Positions 17,407 to 27,310 of a DNA stretch of 64,000 nucleotides are shown one piece after another. A program made the translations under genes and the position numbers. This DNA comes from Limisphaerales bacterium. Its GTDB lineage: Bacteria; Verrucomicrobiota; Verrucomicrobiia; Limisphaerales; AAA164-E04. How positions within the stretch are numbered: position 1 is the stretch's first letter; each line of letters starts with the position of its first letter. The stretch lies in contig JAMASS010000016.1 in NCBI GenBank assembly GCA_024761205.1, forward strand, positions 1-64,000, in the 5' to 3' direction. Under the pieces are notes generated by a model. That model was given only the letters and a program-made list of their open reading frames with translations, had not been told where the DNA came from and did not search any database.

Positions 17407-20400
17407 ATGGAGACCGAGAAGAGCACCCCAAATTTCACGACGGATCGCCCCGTGGCCGTGCTCATGGTCTTCCTGGCAGCCGTTGTCTTTGGGTATTTTT
17501 CCTTGGGACAATTACCGGTCACCCTCATGCCGGAAATGAGCTATCCGACGTTGACGGTGCGGACCGTCTATCCCGGCGCGGCACCGGAGGAGGTGGAGAA
17601 CGATATTAGCCAGCCGATCGAGGAACAGCTCGGGGTGGTGAGCGGACTGAATGAGATCCGCAGTATCAGCCGCGCTGGCGTGAGCGATGTTGTCATGGAG
17701 TTCGTTTGGGGGACGTCCATGATTAAGGCCATTCAGAACACGCTCGAGAAACTAGACACGGTTTATTTGCCTCGGGGCGCCGAGAAGCCGCTTCTGTTGC
17801 ACTATGATCCGTCACTGGATCCGGTCATGGAGCTCAGCCTCTCGGTGGCCAAACCACGGCAAGGGGCGGAGTCGGCTTCTGAGAAACATGTTCAGGAGGG
17901 GCTCGACAATGCTGGTGCGAGGCGACTCCGGCGCATTGCGGAGCTACAGGTGAAGCGAGCCTTGGAACCCATTACGGGCGTGGCGGCAGCACGGGTCCGC
18001 GGGGGACTCGAGGAGGAGATTCATGTGTTGATCGATCGTGACGAACTCGATCGCGTCAACATTTCCATCCGCCAGGTGATCAATCGGTTGCAGGCGGAAA
18101 ACATCAACGCCGCCGGGGGGAGAATTCGCGAGGGTGAAGCCGAGTACATGATTCGAACCATCAACGAGTATGAAACCCTCGAGGAGATCGCCAATACGAT
18201 TGTCTTTCGTCAGGACGGTCGGGAAATCCGCCTCAAAGATTTGGGGACGGTCGTTCACGGTCAACGTGATCGCGAGATGCTGACCCGTACTAATGGGGGG
18301 GAAAGCGTGCAGATCGATGTTTACAAGGAAGCGGATTCGAACATGGTCAAGGTGGGGGAACGGATCAAGACTGCGGTGGGATCGGTTGATGGCTCACCGC
18401 GCACGACGATTGCGGGGAAGTTGTACAGAGAAGCGAATGTGGTGCTGGAAGTGGTCGCCAACCGTTCTGTTTTTATCGACAACAGCATCAACGAGGTGAA
18501 GAGGACGGCGGCTGCCGGAGGTTTTTTGGCGATCATGGTACTGCTGTTGTTTTTGCGAGACATACGTACCACCGCGATCATCGCCGTCAGTATTCCGATT
18601 TCGATCTTCGTGACCTTCGCCCCGCTGAAACTCCTGGGCGTTTCGTTGAACATCATGTCATTGGGGGGGCTGGCGATGGGGATCGGGATGCTCGTTGATT
18701 CTTCGATCGTCGTGCTGGAGTCCATCTTTCGCTGTCGAGAAGAAGGGGATTCCATGCGCGGCGCGGCGATCCGCGGCACTAAGGAGGTGAGGGGGGCGGT
18801 TGTGGCGTCAACTTTGACGTCGATTTGCGTCTTCTTTCCGATGGTTTTTGTTGAGGGATTGGCAGGGCAGGTTTTCGGTGATTTGGGACTGACGGTGGTG
18901 ACCTCGTTGATCGCGTCGCTGATTGTGGCGGTGCTGTTTATTCCGATGTTGGCGAGTCGAACGGGATTTCGACTAAGGGGGGGCGCCGGAATGGTCGACC
19001 ATCCTCTGGGGGCTTTTGCCGGCCGGATCACGATCGGCACGTTGTTGCTGCGAGTGATCCTGCCGATGATTTGTTTGCTGGCCGTGATGGAGACGCTTTG
19101 GTTGGGCTATACTTATTGGATGGAGTCGATCAGCCGCAATACGGATCCGGACAAGGAGGTTTCTTATGCGGCAAAGGCGGTCGGCGTGGTTCGGTTTTGG
19201 GGACAGTTCTGTTTGATTCCTTTTGTGGTCTCTCTGGCCAAGGTGCGAATAAATCCTGTGGAAGCGAAGGGCCAACGTTTGTCTGCATTGTGGAGTTCCT
19301 TTGATGCTTTTGGCCAAAGTGTGAAAGATGGCGGGCGTTTTTGGTGGCTGAAGTTACCCTACTTTGCTTTTCGTTTACTTCTGTCGTTTTTTTTGGAGCT
19401 GGTCGGCCTTAGTTTGGTCTGGTTGATTCGTTTGGCTGCCGGTCTGTTTTTTTTGTTCATGCGTTTGATTCGGGGCCTGAGCCGTTGGTTTGAACGAAAG
19501 GCGCCTCTTGAAGAACGTGACGCCGAGCATGGTTGGTATTCAAGGGTGTTGCGTTGGGCTTTGGCGCATCCGGTTATCATGGTCTGTATTGCAGCGGGGA
19601 CGGTCGCCGCAACTTATGTCATCGGGACTCAACTTGAGACGGAATTGCTGCCCGAGGTGCATCAGAGTGAGTTCACCTTTGAAGTCGCCTTACCGGTGGG
19701 AACGCCTTTAGATGAAACGGTTTCGATGCTCTCGGAGGTTGAAGAAAAGATTCTGGCGCAGAAAGAGGCCCTTCAGATCGAAACGCTGTTAGTGATGTAC
19801 GGTTTTGATGCGAGTAATACGCGGCGATCAGACGAGGGAGAACACTCGGCTCAGTTCAAGGTGATGCTGCAGCCGTCCGGTGATCCGAAAGCATCGGAAG
19901 AACGCGTGATTGCTGCGTTGCGCGAGATGTTTGAGTGGGTTACGGACATCAATACCCGTGTTGCGCGGCCGGTGCTCTTTAGTTCGAAAAAAGCGGTCGT
20001 GATTCAGATCAACGGCGAGGATCTCCCGGAGCTGAAGCGGTTTTCCGATACCGCCACGGAGTTGCTGTCCAAATCACCGGAACTGGCAGATGTGGAGCCT
20101 TCCTTGAGGAGCGGCGCGCCGGAAGTGCAGATTTCATATGATCGTCAGCAGATCATTCGGCATGGGCTCAACATCAACTCTGTCGCGAGTCAGGTGCGGG
20201 ATATGGTGAAAGGCACGGAGGCGACGCGCCTGAACCGAAGGGATCGGCGCGTGCCGATTATCGTCCGGTTGGTTGAAACTGACCGCGAACAAGTCGCCGA
20301 CGTCGGAAAGTTGACTATCAATCCGGGCGCGGAGACGCCGATCCCGCTCAAGGCGATCGCCCAGATGTCGGTCGGGGAGGGGCCGAGTGAGATTCGACGG

Positions 20401-21084
20401 ATCGATGGGAATCGCGTCGCGCTGGTAGAAGCGAATATTGGTGGCGGCTCGTTAGGAGCGGCCGTGGCTGCGGCGCAGGGGATTCTGCAGGAGAATATCG
20501 AATGGCCGGACTATATGGACTTTTTGATTACCGGGCAAAATAAGGAATGGGAGCGCAGTCGCTCGAGTCTCTACCTAGCTCTTGGGCTAAGTTTGTTTCT
20601 CGTCTATGTAATTATGGCATCTCAGTTTGAATCCTTGGTGCAGCCGTTCATCATCATGTTTACCATTCCCATGGCCTTTGTGGGGACGGTGCTCGGTCTG
20701 CAATGGTTGGGGATGAATCTATCGGTCGTCGTCTTTTTGGGCCTGATCATGCTTGCTGGCATTGTGGTGAATAATGCGATCGTTTTGGTGGATTATACGA
20801 ATACATTGCGCGGGCGAGGCTTGGCGCTCAAGGATGCGATTGTGCAGGCCGGGCGGGTGCGGGTGCGACCGATCTTGATGACCACTGCGACGACCGTGCT
20901 TGGCTTGTTGCCGATGGCGTTGGGCTTGGGCGAGGGAGCCGAGATTCGAACTCCCATGGCCGTCGCCGTGATTTTCGGCCTTCTAACATCGACATTTCTC
21001 ACCCTATTGATTATTCCCACTATTTACTATCTATTTGGGTGGGTGGGAGAGCGTTATCTTCAACCGGTAGCCGACCAAGTGTAG
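17407..21084 (+). CDS. RND family efflux permease, unusually long (pump 1)
   Basis: The 1225-residue protein has the usual duplicated RND layout: TM1 (AVLMVFLAAVVFGYFSLGQL), a porter loop (TVRTVYPGAAPEEVENDISQ), TM2-6 including GGLAMGIGMLVDSSIVVLES near residue 430, and the mirror half with IMASQFESLVQPFIIMFTIP, MLAGIVVNNAIVLVDYTNTL and a late TM block. Typical members have ~1040 residues; the excess is an insertion at ~525-720 with hydrophobic stretches (LLLRVILPMICLLAVMETLW; LPYFAFRLLLSFFLELVGLS; LVWLIRLAAGLFFLFMRLIR). In TM4 only one Asp of the AcrB Asp-Asp pair remains (VDSS), and the AcrB TM10 Lys is absent (VVNNAIVLV). Proton-driven export is inferred; substrate is unknown. Confidence 0.9.
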   Translation: METEKSTPNFTTDRPVAVLMVFLAAVVFGYFSLGQLPVTLMPEMSYPTLTVRTVYPGAAPEEVENDISQPIEEQLGVVSGLNEIRSISRAGVSDVVMEFVWGTSMIKAIQNTLEKLDTVYLPRGAEKPLLLHYDPSLDPVMELSLSVAKPRQGAESASEKHVQEGLDNAGARRLRRIAELQVKRALEPITGVAAARVRGGLEEEIHVLIDRDELDRVNISIRQVINRLQAENINAAGGRIREGEAEYMIRTINEYETLEEIANTIVFRQDGREIRLKDLGTVVHGQRDREMLTRTNGGESVQIDVYKEADSNMVKVGERIKTAVGSVDGSPRTTIAGKLYREANVVLEVVANRSVFIDNSINEVKRTAAAGGFLAIMVLLLFLRDIRTTAIIAVSIPISIFVTFAPLKLLGVSLNIMSLGGLAMGIGMLVDSSIVVLESIFRCREEGDSMRGAAIRGTKEVRGAVVASTLTSICVFFPMVFVEGLAGQVFGDLGLTVVTSLIASLIVAVLFIPMLASRTGFRLRGGAGMVDHPLGAFAGRITIGTLLLRVILPMICLLAVMETLWLGYTYWMESISRNTDPDKEVSYAAKAVGVVRFWGQFCLIPFVVSLAKVRINPVEAKGQRLSALWSSFDAFGQSVKDGGRFWWLKLPYFAFRLLLSFFLELVGLSLVWLIRLAAGLFFLFMRLIRGLSRWFERKAPLEERDAEHGWYSRVLRWALAHPVIMVCIAAGTVAATYVIGTQLETELLPEVHQSEFTFEVALPVGTPLDETVSMLSEVEEKILAQKEALQIETLLVMYGFDASNTRRSDEGEHSAQFKVMLQPSGDPKASEERVIAALREMFEWVTDINTRVARPVLFSSKKAVVIQINGEDLPELKRFSDTATELLSKSPELADVEPSLRSGAPEVQISYDRQQIIRHGLNINSVASQVRDMVKGTEATRLNRRDRRVPIIVRLVETDREQVADVGKLTINPGAETPIPLKAIAQMSVGEGPSEIRRIDGNRVALVEANIGGGSLGAAVAAAQGILQENIEWPDYMDFLITGQNKEWERSRSSLYLALGLSLFLVYVIMASQFESLVQPFIIMFTIPMAFVGTVLGLQWLGMNLSVVVFLGLIMLAGIVVNNAIVLVDYTNTLRGRGLALKDAIVQAGRVRVRPILMTTATTVLGLLPMALGLGEGAEIRTPMAVAVIFGLLTSTFLTLLIIPTIYYLFGWVGERYLQPVADQV

Positions 21085-21089
21085 GCGTT

Positions 21090-24000
21090 ATGGAATCAGT
21101 CAGCATCGTGACTCGAATTACTCGGTTTTCTTTAAACCGAAGGGTCACGATGTTCGTCATCTTTTTGACCATCCTGGCCGTCGGGTTGATTTCGACGAAC
21201 CGACTGCCGCTCGAAATGAATCCGCGTGGCATGGAGGGGCACTACATTGAAGTAGGTGCTCACTATAATGTGGGGGTGCCGCTCGAAACCTTGGACAAGA
21301 TTGGGATGCCGCTGGAAGAGGAGCTTTCCACTGTTCGCGGCATCAAACATATCACCACGGACGGTTATAGATGGGGGGCGCGTGTCCGGATGGAGTTTAA
21401 ATACGGCACCGACATGGATGTGGCCTATCGGGAAGTTCGGGATCGAGTCGAGCGGGCGCGAACGCGATTCCCGGAAGGGACCAATAAACCTTACATTCGT
21501 CAGCACCAACCTGGGGCTGAGCCGGTCGTTGGTTTTCGCATCAGTTATGATCTAAATTCGGATTATTATGATGTGATCAACAAATATGTGATCACCCCCA
21601 TCCAACGCATCATTGGGGTGGCCGACGTCGACTTCCACATCCGCCGTCGAGAGGTCCGGGTTGAACTGGATAAAGATCGGGCCGAAGCCGCGGGCATCAA
21701 CATCCGACAGTTGGGCGGCATGTTGCGATCCGACAACTTCACCCTCGCGAGCGGCACGGTGGTCGACGGCGGGAAGAAATACACCCTGAAGTCAACCAGT
21801 GAATTTAAGACCATTGATGAGATTCGCCATATTCCGTTGAAGCCGAATATATTTCTCAAGGATATTGCCACGGTTTCCTATGTGCCGGAGGAGGCTGAGC
21901 GGCTGTATCGCTACAAGGGGCAGCCAGCCAGTGGGATTCAGGTGAAGCGGGAAGGGGAAGCCAATACTGTGGAGGTCAGTAAGCGGGTGGTTGCGGCAAT
22001 TGAGGAAATTAAGAAAAATCCGAGGCTCGAGGGCTTTGACCTCAGTATCTATGACAATCAGGGTGAAGAGATCATGGATCGGTTGAACAACCTGATTGGC
22101 AATGGCCGGCTGGGGGCGCTGCTGGCGGCGGTTGTGTTGTTCTTTTTCTTGCGGCAATTCCGTTTGACCATGGTGATTGCGTTAGCCATCCCGTTGTGCC
22201 TGCTGATCGCTTTGACGACCCTCTATTTCATAGGTGAGACTCTCAACAGCATCACGATCATGGGTTTAGTGATTTGTGTGGGATTGCTCGTGGATAATTC
22301 GGTGGTGGTGGCGGAGAATATTCATCGCCATCATCAAAATGGTTTGTCGCGCTTGGAAGCGTGCCAGCGTGGTGTCAGCGAAATCGGGTTTGCCGTGACG
22401 ATTGCCACGTTGACGACTTTGATCGTCTTCAGTTCGGCGCTATTCACGGAAGGTGGGATGCGTTTTTACACGCAGAAGATCATGCTGCCGATCATTTCGT
22501 CTATCATCGCCTCGCTGGGCATCGCGATTATGTTCATTCCGTTGTGTGTCTATGTCACGCTGCCACGGGATCCCACCAAAAAGAATCAGGGCACGCCCTC
22601 AGCTTATTTGGGGCGAACATTTCACCGGGTCTATCTCGCCACGTTTGAACGGCTCAATCAGTGGTATCATACGGCGTTGCGCTTCTTTTTGGTTCGCCGG
22701 TTGGATTTGGCCATTGTTTTGATCACCTTGCTGTCCGCAACGTTTATCGTCGGCAGCACGCTTAATTTTTCAGCGAAACAAGAGGAAGTGATTCGGCACT
22801 TTGGTTTCAATATTCGTTTTCCAGAGAAATATTCCATGGACCAGCGATTGGCGTTCATGAAAAAGGCCGAAGAGTTGGTCGAGAAAAACAATGATGCTTA
22901 TGGATTAAAGTACTACGAATCCCACTATGGCAAATGGTTCGGATACTTTTCGGCTGCGTTTGCTCATGATCGGCTCCACCCCCTGACTCGTGAGGAAGCA
23001 ATCGACAAACTGTTCGAGGATTTTCCCGAGGAAGCCGGTGTGCGAGTCCGCTACCGAGGCAAAGAAGGGGAGGAACGGAAGGATGACCACAAGTATATGC
23101 ACTACATTCGCTTGGTGGGTGATGATCCCGAATTATTGAAGCAGGTGGCGGAAGATTTGAAGCCGACGTTTGAGACGATCCCGGGCGTCATGTCGTTTCT
23201 AGACAAGGGAAACAACGACGCCCCAAGTGAGATGTCCCTCATCGTGGATCGCGATAAGGCGAACTCCATCGGGGTGAATCCGAGTGTCTTGGCCGGGACG
23301 ATCCGATCTGCAGTGAGCGGCGATAATCTGCCGCGCTATAACAACAAAGGGCGGCAGGTGTCGATGCGGTTGCGGTTTCAGGATGAGGATCGGTCGGAAT
23401 TAGCGGATCTGAACAATTTTCAAATTCCCACGGAGGATGGTCGCGTCAGCACCGTCGGCGAAGTGACCAAAATCGCCTTCCAGAGGAATGAGAATGATGG
23501 CATTAGTCGCCGGGACAAAAAGGTCAGCGAGTGGTTCGGCATGAAGCTGAAACCGGGCCCGGATATATGGAAAGTGAAGCGGGAGATCGAGGAAACCAAG
23601 CGTTCGATTAATCTTCCGGACGGCGTGTCCTTCGACAAGGCGAAGGTCGATTTTGGGGAGGACGAACACAAGCAGGGTTCGATGATGATTATCCTGGCAA
23701 TCGTCTTCGTCTACATGTTGATGGCCTTTTTCTTTGAGAGCACCTTGATTCCCTTGTCGATCATCCTGACCATCCCATTGGCGGCCTTCGGCGCGGTCCT
23801 AGCTTTGAAGTTGACGAATACCTTTGTGGATCAAATGGCTTACATGGGATGCATGCTATTGGTCGGTGTGGCGGTGAATAATGGCATTGTGCTGGTGGAT
23901 TATACAAACCGGCTTCGTCGAAAAGGTATTGAGCGCGCCGAAGCCTTGGCCTTGGCCACACAGCATCGATTCCGACCGATCGTTATGACCGCATTGACGA

Positions 24001-24242
24001 CCATTTGTGGGATGATCCCGCTAACCTTCGGTAGTTCCCGTGAGATGGGCGCTAGTTTTCGGGCGTTTGGCTTAGTGCTGATTGGAGGCATGGCGTCGGC
24101 CACGCTCTTCACGTTGGTGGTGGTTCCAGTGTTCTATGCGTTGATCGAGGATGCTTCCAAGGCGGTGAACAACATTCTGGCCAGCGTGTTCGATCGATCC
24201 GCGCGGTCGGAGGGGAGAGTTCTTCGGCGGGTTGAGAAGTGA
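21090..24242 (+). CDS. RND family efflux permease (pump 2)
   Basis: I take ATG 21090 (MESVSIVTRITRFSLNRR), 5 bp after the pump 1 stop, instead of an earlier start that would overlap it; this gives 1050 residues, normal for the family. TM1 is MFVIFLTILAVGLISTNRLP; TM4 contains ICVGLLVDNSVVVAENIHRH and TM10-11 LVGVAVNNGIVLVDYTNRLR. The porter region has GVPLETLDKIGMPLEEELST. As in pump 1, a single Asp is followed by Asn in TM4. The two pumps are clearly different proteins, so the operon resembles one-adaptor/two-pump systems such as MdtABC, where both pumps form a mixed trimer; that the same happens here is inference. No TolC-type channel gene follows. Confidence 0.9.
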   Translation: MESVSIVTRITRFSLNRRVTMFVIFLTILAVGLISTNRLPLEMNPRGMEGHYIEVGAHYNVGVPLETLDKIGMPLEEELSTVRGIKHITTDGYRWGARVRMEFKYGTDMDVAYREVRDRVERARTRFPEGTNKPYIRQHQPGAEPVVGFRISYDLNSDYYDVINKYVITPIQRIIGVADVDFHIRRREVRVELDKDRAEAAGINIRQLGGMLRSDNFTLASGTVVDGGKKYTLKSTSEFKTIDEIRHIPLKPNIFLKDIATVSYVPEEAERLYRYKGQPASGIQVKREGEANTVEVSKRVVAAIEEIKKNPRLEGFDLSIYDNQGEEIMDRLNNLIGNGRLGALLAAVVLFFFLRQFRLTMVIALAIPLCLLIALTTLYFIGETLNSITIMGLVICVGLLVDNSVVVAENIHRHHQNGLSRLEACQRGVSEIGFAVTIATLTTLIVFSSALFTEGGMRFYTQKIMLPIISSIIASLGIAIMFIPLCVYVTLPRDPTKKNQGTPSAYLGRTFHRVYLATFERLNQWYHTALRFFLVRRLDLAIVLITLLSATFIVGSTLNFSAKQEEVIRHFGFNIRFPEKYSMDQRLAFMKKAEELVEKNNDAYGLKYYESHYGKWFGYFSAAFAHDRLHPLTREEAIDKLFEDFPEEAGVRVRYRGKEGEERKDDHKYMHYIRLVGDDPELLKQVAEDLKPTFETIPGVMSFLDKGNNDAPSEMSLIVDRDKANSIGVNPSVLAGTIRSAVSGDNLPRYNNKGRQVSMRLRFQDEDRSELADLNNFQIPTEDGRVSTVGEVTKIAFQRNENDGISRRDKKVSEWFGMKLKPGPDIWKVKREIEETKRSINLPDGVSFDKAKVDFGEDEHKQGSMMIILAIVFVYMLMAFFFESTLIPLSIILTIPLAAFGAVLALKLTNTFVDQMAYMGCMLLVGVAVNNGIVLVDYTNRLRRKGIERAEALALATQHRFRPIVMTALTTICGMIPLTFGSSREMGASFRAFGLVLIGGMASATLFTLVVVPVFYALIEDASKAVNNILASVFDRSARSEGRVLRRVEK

Positions 24243-24304
24243 AGCGCTCGCACGAAGATTTGAAGACTACGAAGATATAAACGGCCGGCTCAGGGCATTT
24301 GCCC

Positions 24305-24450
24305 TCACCGCCATTCTGGCGGGCCTGTTGTTGCCGTTCTTATGCAGGCCAAGATGGCCGCCAAGCGAGCGAGGTGTTTGAGTAATCAACGGCAATTGAT
24401 CACCGCAACCTTCATTTACACGGATGATTACGAGGTTTCCCTCTCCCTGC
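24305..24450 (+). pseudogene. Prepilin-type protein remnant
   Basis: One frame reads ILAGLLLPFL, a stop, and then AKMAAKRARCLSNQRQLITA followed by FIYTDDYE. The intact pattern in Verrucomicrobial pseudopilins is LLPALAxAKxxAKRxxCLSNxxQLxxAxxxYTDDYE, directly after the membrane helix. The start, most of the helix and the C-terminus are missing, and a stop codon interrupts the rest. Confidence 0.55.
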
Positions 24451-24695
24451 GCAAGCTCTCGGAAATGAGCCCGGAAATCAAGGGTAGCCCGGAGGCGTGA
24501 ATCACTGCCTCAACGACACGAATAGGTGCCAAGTTTTATGGTCGGTGATGTTTCCCACGGGGTGATTCAGACAGGATTCATATGTCTACATGATTGTGAA
24601 AATTCTGTGAACTCTGTCCACATTTTCCGTCTTTGTTTTCGGCTGACGCTGTTGAATAAGCCATGTTTGTCGGTATGGTCCATATGCCCCTTGTT

Positions 24696-26762
24696 ATGAA
24701 TCTGAGGAAGTCTGTATTTGCCTTGTGCCTGGGTTCGATTGGCGCCTTTGCGGCAGATTCTGAGAACGTCGATTGGCCGATTTATCTCGGGGGCAAGGAG
24801 CGAAGTCTCTACTCGTCGCTTGATCAGATCAATCGTGAGAATGTGACGCAACTGGAAGTCGCCTGGATTTATGAGACGGGGGATCGAGGGGAATACCAAG
24901 CGAATAATCTGATTATCGACGGCGTGCTCTACACACCATCGCCGACCCGAAAAGTGATCGCATTGGATGCGGCGACGGGCAAGGAGCTCTGGGTTTGGGA
25001 CCCTGTGAACGAACGGTCTGGCAAGGGACGGGGGCGACAGCGAGGGATCGTTTATTGGGAGAACGAATCCGGAGGTGAGAAGCGATTGTTTACCGGGGTA
25101 GGCGGCTTCTTGTTTGCGTTGGCCCCGAAGACCGGCCAGGTGATTTGGGAGTTTGGTGAGAACGGATCTATCAAACTGGGTTCCGGTCTGAATACCCCAG
25201 GGGTCATTTACCAAGATTTATTGATCTTAGGTGGCGTGGGTGGCCAGGGTGCGGTTCGGGCGTTGGACGTTCGAACGGGAGAGTGGCGTTGGATATTTCA
25301 CTTGATTCCTAGGCCGGGTGAGTTTGGCTATGACACGTGGCCTAAGGAGGCCTACAAAACAGTTACCGGCGTCATGCCTTGGTGTGGTCAGTCGCTGGAC
25401 GAGAAGCGCGGCATCGTCTATGTTGCGACCAAAACTGCCGAGCCGGATTTCTATGGTGGCAAACGACACGGCAAGAATCTCTTTGCTAATTCCTTGGTTG
25501 CGCTTAAGGCGGCCACTGGCGAACGTCTTTGGCACTACCAAATCGTGCATCACGATCTGTTGGATAAAGACCTGCCGTGCCCGCCTGTTTTACTGACAGT
25601 GAATCATGACGGCGAAGAGATCGACGCGGTGGCGCAGGGGACGAAGCATGGCTGGCTCTTTGTTTTCAATCGCGTGACCGGGGAACCCCTTTGGCCCATC
25701 GACGAAAAGCCAGTCCCGCAATCCGATCTTTGGGGTGAGGAGGCCTGGCCAACGCAGCCGTTTCCGACCAAGCCGGCGCCGCTCATGCGGCAACGTTACA
25801 CGGAAGCGGATGCCTCCAACATTTCGCCTGAGGCTTATCAATTGACCTTGGACAGAATCAAGGTGTCTCCGAATTTCGGTCCGTTTCCAGCGCCGAGCTT
25901 GAATGAGACGGTCATGTTTCCGGGTTTTGACGGCGGGATGGAGTGGGGCGGCGGCGCGGCCGATCCGGCGGGTGTCTATTACGTGAACGTTAACGAAATG
26001 CCCTGGCTTTTGCAGATGGTGGAAACGCGCCGTGCCGATGGATCAAAGCTGGCGCGAGGCGAACGCGACTACATGATTTATTGCGGTGCCTGCCATGGTT
26101 TGGACCGGAAGGGGAACACCGACGGGGGATTTCCGGCGCTGATTGATGTTAGCCAGCGAAAGAGCCGCGCTGAGATGGAACAGATTACCCGCCAGGGTGG
26201 CGGTCGGATGCCGGGCTTTCCCCAATTGTCCGAAGAACGCCGCAAGACGATTCTGGACTATGTCATCACTGAGGGAGCAGAGGCGGACTCCCGGAACAAC
26301 AATGGTGATTCCGGTGCGGCCAATTACAAACCTCCGACTTATGCCTTTGGAGGCTTTCGGCGTTGGCTTGACGCCGAAAGCTACCCGGCGATCAAGCCGC
26401 CGTGGGGAACCCTGAACGCCGTGGATCTGAATACGGGCGAGATCAAATGGAGGGTTGTCCTTGGAGAGTATCCCGAACTAACCGCACGCGGGATACCACC
26501 GACGGGCACGGAAAATTATGGCGGGCCTGTCGTCACCGCGGGCGGTTTAATATTTATCGGCGCCTCCGCCGACGAGACCTTTCGTGCCTTTGACAAAGAT
26601 ACTGGAGAGATTCTGTGGCAAACCAAACTCCCGTTCAGTGGGAACGCGACGCCCAGCACGTATATGTTGAAGGGGCGACAGTATGTGGTGATTTCCGCCG
26701 GAGGAGGGAAGTCGGGCCGTTCGCATGGGGGTAGCTTGGTTGCGTTTGCCTTGCCGGACTGA
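24696..26762 (+). CDS. PQQ-dependent dehydrogenase with internal cytochrome c domain
   Basis: From ATG 24696 the protein has 688 residues; an in-frame start at 24663 would put 11 extra residues before a good signal peptide (NLRKSVFALCLGSIGAFAAD). The body is an eight-bladed beta-propeller of the quinoprotein alcohol/glucose dehydrogenase type with repeated tryptophan-docking segments such as VIALDAATGKELWVWDP, SLVALKAATGERLWHYQ and FRAFDKDTGEILWQTK. At about residues 455-535 a cytochrome c unit is inserted (YMIYCGACHGLDRKG with CxxCH; GGGRMPGFPQLSEE supplies the axial Met). Role: periplasmic oxidation of an alcohol or sugar, passing electrons through the haem to the respiratory chain. Substrate unknown; no PQQ biosynthesis genes nearby. 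Confidence 0.85.
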   Translation: MNLRKSVFALCLGSIGAFAADSENVDWPIYLGGKERSLYSSLDQINRENVTQLEVAWIYETGDRGEYQANNLIIDGVLYTPSPTRKVIALDAATGKELWVWDPVNERSGKGRGRQRGIVYWENESGGEKRLFTGVGGFLFALAPKTGQVIWEFGENGSIKLGSGLNTPGVIYQDLLILGGVGGQGAVRALDVRTGEWRWIFHLIPRPGEFGYDTWPKEAYKTVTGVMPWCGQSLDEKRGIVYVATKTAEPDFYGGKRHGKNLFANSLVALKAATGERLWHYQIVHHDLLDKDLPCPPVLLTVNHDGEEIDAVAQGTKHGWLFVFNRVTGEPLWPIDEKPVPQSDLWGEEAWPTQPFPTKPAPLMRQRYTEADASNISPEAYQLTLDRIKVSPNFGPFPAPSLNETVMFPGFDGGMEWGGGAADPAGVYYVNVNEMPWLLQMVETRRADGSKLARGERDYMIYCGACHGLDRKGNTDGGFPALIDVSQRKSRAEMEQITRQGGGRMPGFPQLSEERRKTILDYVITEGAEADSRNNNGDSGAANYKPPTYAFGGFRRWLDAESYPAIKPPWGTLNAVDLNTGEIKWRVVLGEYPELTARGIPPTGTENYGGPVVTAGGLIFIGASADETFRAFDKDTGEILWQTKLPFSGNATPSTYMLKGRQYVVISAGGGKSGRSHGGSLVAFALPD

Positions 26763-27180
26763 TCCAAGATAGATCCGCATTGTCATTGAGTAAAGCCCTA
26801 AACTTGAGGCGGATCATCGCTGCAAGATGGTGTTGGCGCGTCCACACCTTAGCGTGACTCTCGCCAAACACGCTCAAGCGTGAACGCCAACTAGGTCTAA
26901 CTTGATGACATCAGGTCGTTCCATTGTTGCTCGATAGCGCAGGATGAGGTAGCGAGCGCCGTCTCAGCGTATCAAGCGGCTTCGCCGAAGAGGATATCGA
27001 CGAACCGATGAATTTTTCAAATTCTCCGATTGCAATCGGTATGTAGCAGTTGTGCCTTTAGGGCGTATGGATCAACGATTGTAATGGAAATCGAATTGAC
27101 ATTGAGAATCCGGTTCCGTTGGTTGCACAACTGATCAAAGAGGCCGTGCTGAGCGGAAAGCCTAGTTCTGGCTTAGGCGA
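26763..27180. other. No gene recognised
   Basis: About 420 bp downstream of the PQQ dehydrogenase. Stop codons are frequent in all frames and no family motif, tRNA or strong terminator was found. Confidence 0.5.
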
Positions 27181-27310
27181 GTGATACGGATGCTACTATT
27201 CATCAGTATCGCGGCGGCGATCTTTAATTTGCCCATCAGCACTGGAATTGCGGCAGTTCCAGTCCAGCGCTCAGAGCGTGTAATTTCAGTTGTTGGCGGT
27301 GATTCATCAG
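27181..27310 (+). pseudogene. Possible haem/iron ABC transporter substrate-binding protein, N-terminal remnant
   Basis: The frame opens with a convincing signal peptide (MIRMLLFISIAAAIFNLPIS, then TGIAA) and continues VPVQRSERVISVVGGDSSD. Periplasmic haem- or cobalamin-binding proteins start their mature part with a RVISVGGxVTEIVxAL strand, which this resembles before the similarity ends. The rest of the frame (to 27501) is basic and without family features. I regard it as the stub of such a gene. Confidence 0.3.

Noticed and set aside
24567..25214. A 215-codon minus-strand frame over the start of the PQQ dehydrogenase
   Set aside because: Antisense shadow; the plus strand has a signal peptide and propeller repeats.
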